NCBI GenBank assembly: GCA_002968845.1
Contig: PVBG01000016.1
Span: forward strand, 1 to 64,000
Source of the DNA: Neorhizobium tomejilense
GTDB lineage: Bacteria; Pseudomonadota; Alphaproteobacteria; Rhizobiales; Rhizobiaceae
Length of the DNA stretch: 64,000 nucleotides
Direction of reading: 5' to 3'
Below the pieces are notes generated by a model that was not told where the DNA came from, made no database searches, and was given only the letters and a program-made list of their open reading frames with translations. Positions 60,379 through 64,000 of the stretch are shown here, in pieces. The position numbers and the translations under genes were made by a program. The stretch's first letter is position 1, and every line of letters starts with the position of its first letter.

Positions 60379-60966
60379 ATGGCGTCGCGCGCATACAATA
60401 TTCCCAATCTTTTGACCTATGCGCGCATTGTGGCGGTGCCGATCATCGTCGGCTGCTTCTTCATCGAGGGGCAGCTTGAAAGCTCCGATGTGGCGCGCTG
60501 GACAGCGCTGGTGCTTTTCGCCGTCGCGTCGATCACAGACTATCTCGACGGTTATCTCGCCCGCATCTGGAACCAGACGTCGAATATCGGCCGCATGCTC
60601 GATCCGATCGCCGACAAGCTGCTGGTCGCCGCCGTGCTGCTGTTGCTCGCCGCGGACCAGACGATCGCCGGCTGGTCGCTCTGGGCGGCAATCACCATCC
60701 TCTGCCGCGAAATCCTGGTATCGGGCCTGCGGGAATATCTGGCTGCTCTGAAGGTTTCCGTTCCGGTGACGCGCATCGCCAAATGGAAGACGACGATCCA
60801 GATGGTGTCGATCGCCTTCCTGCTTGCCGGGCCTGCCGGCGACAAAATCCTGCCCTACACGACCCAGATGGGCATCGTGCTTCTCTGGCTCGCCGCGATC
60901 CTGACCTTCTACTCGGGCTATGATTACTTCAAGGCCGGCGTCAAACATCTGGTGGACGAAGAATGA
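60379..60966 (+). CDS. pgsA: Phosphatidylglycerophosphate synthase
   Basis: PgsA makes phosphatidylglycerol phosphate at the inner membrane. The 195-residue product has the CDP-alcohol phosphotransferase motif DYLDGYLARIWNQTSNIG followed by RMLDPIADKLL, and about four hydrophobic segments. GGAAGGCTCTCC precedes the ATG. moaD overlaps its stop by four bases (ATGA). Confidence 0.94.
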   Translation: MASRAYNIPNLLTYARIVAVPIIVGCFFIEGQLESSDVARWTALVLFAVASITDYLDGYLARIWNQTSNIGRMLDPIADKLLVAAVLLLLAADQTIAGWSLWAAITILCREILVSGLREYLAALKVSVPVTRIAKWKTTIQMVSIAFLLAGPAGDKILPYTTQMGIVLLWLAAILTFYSGYDYFKAGVKHLVDEE

Positions 60967-61220
60967 CCGTCAAACTCGTCTATTTCGCCTGGGTGCGTGA
61001 ACGGATCGGCAAATCCGAGGAGGATCTCGACCTGCCGGCAGACGTCGTCACGGTCAACGACCTGCTCGCGCATCTGACGACGCTCGGCGAGGAATACGAG
61101 AACGCGCTGCAGTTCCCCGACGTCATCCGCGTCGCCATCAACCAGGAACATGCCGAACACGACGAGCCGATCGCCGGCGCCAGGGAAATCGGCATCTTTC
61201 CCCCGATGACCGGAGGGTGA
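60963..61220 (+). CDS. moaD: Molybdopterin synthase small subunit
   Basis: MoaD carries the thiocarboxylate sulfur for molybdopterin. The 85-residue ubiquitin-like product ends in IFPPMTGG, whose C-terminal Gly-Gly is the sulfur-carrying end. It overlaps pgsA by four bases and precedes moaE by 70 bases. The molybdopterin oxidoreductase at 52415 is a possible client of this pathway. Confidence 0.94.
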   Translation: MTVKLVYFAWVRERIGKSEEDLDLPADVVTVNDLLAHLTTLGEEYENALQFPDVIRVAINQEHAEHDEPIAGAREIGIFPPMTGG

Positions 61221-61290
61221 TAATGACTGGGCCCGGCGCCAGTTGCAGAGCAACCCACTCCTCCCCAGTGGAAAGAGTAAGAGGTTGCCC

Positions 61291-61749
61291 ATGACCGCTC
61301 CCACCATCCGCGTCCAATCCGCCGACTTCGATCTGCAGACCGAAATGTCCGCCCTCACCGCCGGCCGCAAGAATATTGGCGCCGTCGTCACCTTCACCGG
61401 CCTCTGCCGCGACGAACAGGGTGCATTGTCGGCGCTGGAGCTCGAACATTATCCGGGCATGGCGGAAGCGGAGATGCTTCGCATCGGGGAACTGGCGATC
61501 GAGCGCTTCTCGCTGCTCGGCCTCACCGCCATCCACCGCTATGGCAAAATCATGCCCGGCGAAAACATCGTGCTGGTCATCGCCACCGCCCCGCACCGTC
61601 AGACGGCCTTCGACGGTGCCAATTTCGTGATGGACTTTTTGAAGACCTCAGCGCCCTTCTGGAAGAAGGAACACGCCGCCGACGGCGCCGAAGGCGACTG
61701 GATCGCTGCCAAGGACGCGGACGACACTGCGCGGGACAAGTGGCGGTGA
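61291..61749 (+). CDS. moaE: Molybdopterin synthase large subunit
   Basis: MoaE transfers two sulfurs from MoaD to precursor Z. The 152-residue product from ATG 61291 (AAGAGGTTGCCC) shows GAVVTFTGLCRDEQ, LELEHYPGMAEAEM, HRYGKIMPGENIV and the KTSAPFWKKEHAADGAEGDW region with the catalytic lysines. Its last eight codons and stop are duplicated 741 bases downstream (see direct repeats), with vapBC between the copies. Confidence 0.95.
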   Translation: MTAPTIRVQSADFDLQTEMSALTAGRKNIGAVVTFTGLCRDEQGALSALELEHYPGMAEAEMLRIGELAIERFSLLGLTAIHRYGKIMPGENIVLVIATAPHRQTAFDGANFVMDFLKTSAPFWKKEHAADGAEGDWIAAKDADDTARDKWR

Positions 61750-61750
61750 T
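61726..61750. repeat. Direct repeat, left copy (moaE 3' end)
   Basis: These 25 bases match 62467-62491 with one difference (G61740 against A62481). They contain the moaE codons for TARDKWR and the stop. Confidence 0.9.
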
Positions 61751-61772
61751 CGCCGCGGAGATACTCTGGTCG

Positions 61773-62162
61773 TCACCACAGGCGGGTTAAGCCGGGAACC
61801 GTGTCGAATATCTCATCGGCGGATAAGAGCGGAATGGACGCTTGCAAAGCGCCTGCTGCGAGAAGCCGATCGAACGGATCACGGTGTTCCCAGGGCATCA
61901 CGGCGGCATGCAGGCATATCTGAGATGTCAGCGCCGCCGACCGACCTCCCTGCTTTTCCAACAATGCCGGCAGATCATCGACGTAAGGAGCCATCTGAGG
62001 CCATTTACCGATCCGCACTTTCTGGCCGATCTCAAAAAAGCTGATAGGGCTTACAAATACGCTGTCCGCGTCCAGGATTGCCGCAACAGCCTTCTCCGAC
62101 AGCCGCTCATCGCCGGTCAATGACCAGGCCCAGGCATGGGTATCGAGCAATATCGCGCTCAA
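61773..62162 (-). CDS. vapC: VapC-type toxin, PIN domain
   Basis: The 129-residue product from TTG 62162 starts MSAILLDTHAWAWSL. PIN-domain acidic residues are the Asp of LLDTHAW, the Glu of ISFFEIGQKVR and the Asp residues of HRDPFDRLLAAGA. PIN toxins are Mg-dependent RNases cutting tRNA or mRNA. The TTG overlaps the antitoxin stop (TTGA) and has GGGAAGG six bases upstream; TTG 62177 is the other option. The codon use is less biased than that of moaE. Confidence 0.9.
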   Translation of the reverse strand: MSAILLDTHAWAWSLTGDERLSEKAVAAILDADSVFVSPISFFEIGQKVRIGKWPQMAPYVDDLPALLEKQGGRSAALTSQICLHAAVMPWEHRDPFDRLLAAGALQASIPLLSADEIFDTVPGLTRLW

Positions 62163-62389
62163 ACCTTGCCTTCCCAAAGATCGAGTTCATCTTCGGCCAT
62201 GGGTTCGAAGAAGTCGGGGCCGCCATCGACTTTGCCCTTCAGCAAACCGATGGTGAAGCTGCTCTGCGGAACTGCAACGATCCTCGCGACCGGGATTTTC
62301 CCCTTTGCAATCACCACTTCTTCGCCAGTTTTCGCCAGCTCGATAAGTTTCGACAGATTGGTCTTGGCTGCATGGACTGTGAACTGCAT
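62159..62389 (-). CDS. vapB: VapB-type antitoxin (Phd/YefM family)
   Basis: The 76-residue product from ATG 62389 (GGGAG upstream) starts MQFTVHAAKTNLSKLIELAK and continues GEEVVIAKGKIPVARIV, the Phd/YefM DNA-binding fold. The acidic C-terminus (DFFEPMAEDELDLWEGK) is the toxin-binding part. Its stop overlaps the toxin start. It is the first gene of the minus-strand cassette. Confidence 0.9.
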   Translation of the reverse strand: MQFTVHAAKTNLSKLIELAKTGEEVVIAKGKIPVARIVAVPQSSFTIGLLKGKVDGGPDFFEPMAEDELDLWEGKV

Positions 62390-62400
62390 GGGAACTCCCT

Positions 62401-62424
62401 TAGCTAACTTGACTAAGATAGCTA
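62401..62424 (-). promoter_or_regulatory. Operator-like repeats before vapB
   Basis: Two TAGCTA palindromes at 62401-62406 and 62419-62424 are 18 bases apart. Inside, CTTAG/CTAAG arms form another inverted pair. The position directly before the vapB ribosome site fits TA autoregulation. Confidence 0.5.
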
Positions 62425-62466
62425 TTTCGTCTTGTAAAATCCAGTCGTGCCGCATTGGGAATATCT

Positions 62467-62491
62467 ACTGCGCGGGACAAATGGCGGTGAT
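62467..62491. repeat. Direct repeat, right copy
   Basis: A second copy of the moaE 3' end (24 of 25 bases). Read in the moaE frame it encodes TARDKWR and TGA; the next bases are the livH-type stop (TTA on the plus strand). Confidence 0.9.
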
Positions 62492-63387
62492 TACGGCACC
62501 ACCCGCTCCCGCCGGCTCATCACCAAGACCATGACCAGCAAGGCGACGATCACCAGGTCGCGCCAGACGATCGGTCCGTAGCCGCTCCAGAGCGTTTCGG
62601 CAAAGCCGATGACGGCGGCGCCAGCGGCGGCACGCAGGGGATTGGAATGACCTCCGGCCGCGGCGATCAGCACAACCTTCAGGCCGAACAGCAGGCCGGC
62701 GCCAAAATCCATCGTGCCGTAGTGGGAGGTCGCGAGCACACCGCAGATCGAGGCATAGAGCGCTGCCGCCGCGTAGGCCGTGACGAAAACCCGCGCGGAA
62801 TTGGTCCCGGAGAGTTCAGCCGCCAGCGAATCGTCGGAGACCGCCCGCCACACGCGGCCCCAATGGGTGCACGCCAGTACCAGATAACCCGCCCCGATGA
62901 TCGCCAGCATCACGGCAACGTTGGCGAGCTGGATCAGCGTCAGCGTCACCGGAAAGCCGTCTGCGTGCCAGAAGATGACCGCGTCGTTGAGGAACGGCGG
63001 CAGCCACAGTTCGCGGGTATCGGCGGCGATCCGGGCGCCTTCCATGAGCACCATCAGCGCGCCGAGCGAGGCGACGATCACCGCATTCGGCGAGATCTTT
63101 GCAAGCGGCCGCATGACCACCTGCCCGATCGTTACCCCCGCCCCGATGCCGCCGGCGATCCCGGCCGCGGCGCCCAGTCCCAATGCGGCCGGCAGGATCA
63201 GCCAGAGCCGGTTCCAGCCGAAATGGGCGAAGAGCAGGTAGAGATGCCCGGAAAAGGCGAAGATCGCGCCATAGGTGATGTCGGCGCGCTTCGTTACAGC
63301 AAAGGCGATCGCATATCCGAAGGCAAGCGTCGCGTAGAGCGCCGCCAGCGGAACCGCGTTCGCCAGTTGCTGCAAGAGATAGGCCAT
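62491..63387 (-). CDS. LivH-type branched-chain amino acid ABC permease
   Basis: The 298-residue product from ATG 63387 (MAYLLQQLANAVPLAALYA) has about eight hydrophobic segments. LivH-family features are LAFGYAIAFAVTKRADITYG, KVVLIAAAGGHSNPLRAAAG and AVIGFAETLWSGYG. ATPases, the LivM partner and a binding protein are not in the window, at least to the right edge, so substrate and partner are unknown. Its stop directly abuts the right direct repeat. Confidence 0.85.
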   Translation of the reverse strand: MAYLLQQLANAVPLAALYATLAFGYAIAFAVTKRADITYGAIFAFSGHLYLLFAHFGWNRLWLILPAALGLGAAAGIAGGIGAGVTIGQVVMRPLAKISPNAVIVASLGALMVLMEGARIAADTRELWLPPFLNDAVIFWHADGFPVTLTLIQLANVAVMLAIIGAGYLVLACTHWGRVWRAVSDDSLAAELSGTNSARVFVTAYAAAALYASICGVLATSHYGTMDFGAGLLFGLKVVLIAAAGGHSNPLRAAAGAAVIGFAETLWSGYGPIVWRDLVIVALLVMVLVMSRRERVVP

Positions 63388-63412
63388 GGGCACTCCGATA
63401 GCGGCGATGAAC

Positions 63413-63445
63413 ATAACTGGTCAATCGCATTTTACCAGTTATAAT
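63413..63445 (+). promoter_or_regulatory. Operator overlapping promoter of CGNR gene
   Basis: ATAACTGGT (63413-63421) and ACCAGTTAT (63434-63442) form a perfect 9-bp inverted repeat with a 12-base spacer. TGGTCA (63418-63423, -35-like) and TATAAT (63440-63445, -10) are 16 bases apart, both touched by the arms. The -10 box is only five bases before the ATG. Confidence 0.6.
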
Positions 63446-63450
63446 ATCGC

Positions 63451-63999
63451 ATGAACTTCTCCTGGACCCCGCATCGTTTTGCCGGTGGCGCACTGGCGCT
63501 GGATGTCGCTAACAGCGTCATCCTGCGCTTCGATCCCGAGCGCAGCATCGACCGCTTCGCCGAGCCGCAGCAGATGCACGTCTTTCCGAAAGCAGCCGAA
63601 AAATTCTCGGCCGAGCGGGCGCTGTTCGGGGATCTCGCGCCTGTCCAGGCTAAGAACCACACGCCGTTCCTCACGCTGCGCGAAGCGATAGACCGCTATT
63701 TTCGCGCCCGTGTTCGTGGCGACGACGCGCAGGCATTGCTTGCCGATTTCCTCGAAGCGACTGCGGCCATTCTGCGCCGTGCCGAGAGGAATTCGCTGGA
63801 GGCGGCGACCGCCCATTCGGCGCTCAGGCTGCTTGCCGAGGAAGAGATTTCGCGGATGAAGATCTGCGGCAGCTGCGGTTGGCTGTTCCTCGACCGCAGC
63901 CGTAACCGCAGCCGTACCTGGTGCGACATGGCGGTGTGTGGCAACCGCGTCAAAGCCAGCCGCCATTATCATCGGAGGAAAAAGGAGGCCGCGTCATGA
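63451..63999 (+). CDS. CGNR zinc finger domain protein
   Basis: The 182-residue product has an N-terminal ABATE domain (RFAGGALALDVANSVI) and a C-terminal CGNR zinc finger (about 137-175: CGSCGWLFLDRSRNRSRTWC and CGNRVKASRHY). This family is thought to be stress-related transcriptional regulators. It is divergent from the LivH-type gene with a shared promoter region. No ribosome site precedes ATG 63451. The stop TGA overlaps an ATG at 63996, so another gene may begin there, but it leaves the window. Confidence 0.88.
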   Translation: MNFSWTPHRFAGGALALDVANSVILRFDPERSIDRFAEPQQMHVFPKAAEKFSAERALFGDLAPVQAKNHTPFLTLREAIDRYFRARVRGDDAQALLADFLEATAAILRRAERNSLEAATAHSALRLLAEEEISRMKICGSCGWLFLDRSRNRSRTWCDMAVCGNRVKASRHYHRRKKEAAS

Positions 64000-64000
64000 T

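Noticed and set aside
61220-61290. Molybdenum-cofactor riboswitch between moaD and moaE
   Set aside because: The gap of 70 bases is too short and lacks the known fold; such riboswitches are found upstream of whole moa operons.

Overview
The window is a GC-rich stretch of a chromosome from an alphaproteobacterium of the Rhizobiales, most like the Rhizobium/Agrobacterium/Sinorhizobium group. This is inferred from gene order and family content: DUF177-plsX-fabH-ihfA-merR, glyA-nrdR-ribD-ribE, an ldtP/ldtR pair, ppk-ppx with hdaA, uvrC-pgsA-moaD-moaE, a BA14K protein, a RopB/Omp25-type outer membrane protein and a cysteine-poor (Mg-type) HemB. No rRNA, tRNA, CRISPR array, transposase or integrase was recognised.

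Layout. 1-5.6 kb: a DUF3800 fragment cut by the left edge, a BA14K protein, and the leftward group CBP3-type chaperone / DUF177 / plsX / fabH / ihfA / merR (lipid synthesis and DNA architecture). 5.8-15.3 kb: bamE, the proton-pumping pyrophosphatase hppA, an MFS exporter, nusB-ribH, then ribE-ribD-nrdR-glyA (riboflavin, ribonucleotide reductase control, one-carbon metabolism). 15.4-18.4 kb: the L,D-transpeptidase ldtP and its MarR-type regulator ldtR, with two small unknown genes between them. 18.6-34.9 kb: housekeeping genes (hemB, RDD protein, bpt, EamA exporter, parC, a secreted protein, a SulP transporter, a serine hydrolase, aspS, an MFS protein, rnd). 34.9-41.8 kb: an accessory block with a DUF2000/AraC divergent pair, a secreted phytase-like esterase behind a tandem Pho-box array, and NmrA / LysR / PfpI-type genes with looser codon use. 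41.9-49.5 kb: polyphosphate metabolism (ppk-ppx), hdaA, an AI-2E-family permease and purMN. 49.6-54.6 kb: a RES/Xre toxin-antitoxin pair, phnM, a Nudix hydrolase and a molybdopterin oxidoreductase. 54.6-61.7 kb: rlmJ, RNase T2, GST, RopB-like porin, uvrC-pgsA-moaD-moaE. 61.75-64 kb: a vapBC cassette, an orphan LivH-type permease and a CGNR zinc-finger protein.

Main points of interest. (1) The vapBC cassette lies between two 25-bp direct repeats, each carrying the last codons and stop of moaE, as if a small cassette entered at the 3' end of moaE and rebuilt the gene. (2) Five Pho-box half-sites at exact 11-bp spacing precede the phytase-like gene, followed by a perfect 9-bp hairpin in its leader. 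(3) The CGNR gene has a 9-bp inverted repeat covering both promoter hexamers and a -10 box so close to the ATG that its mRNA is probably leaderless. (4) The DUF2000 and AraC genes are divergent with start codons that overlap, and the AraC gene carries an in-frame 24-bp tandem duplication. All of these were read by eye; none was tested by search or experiment.
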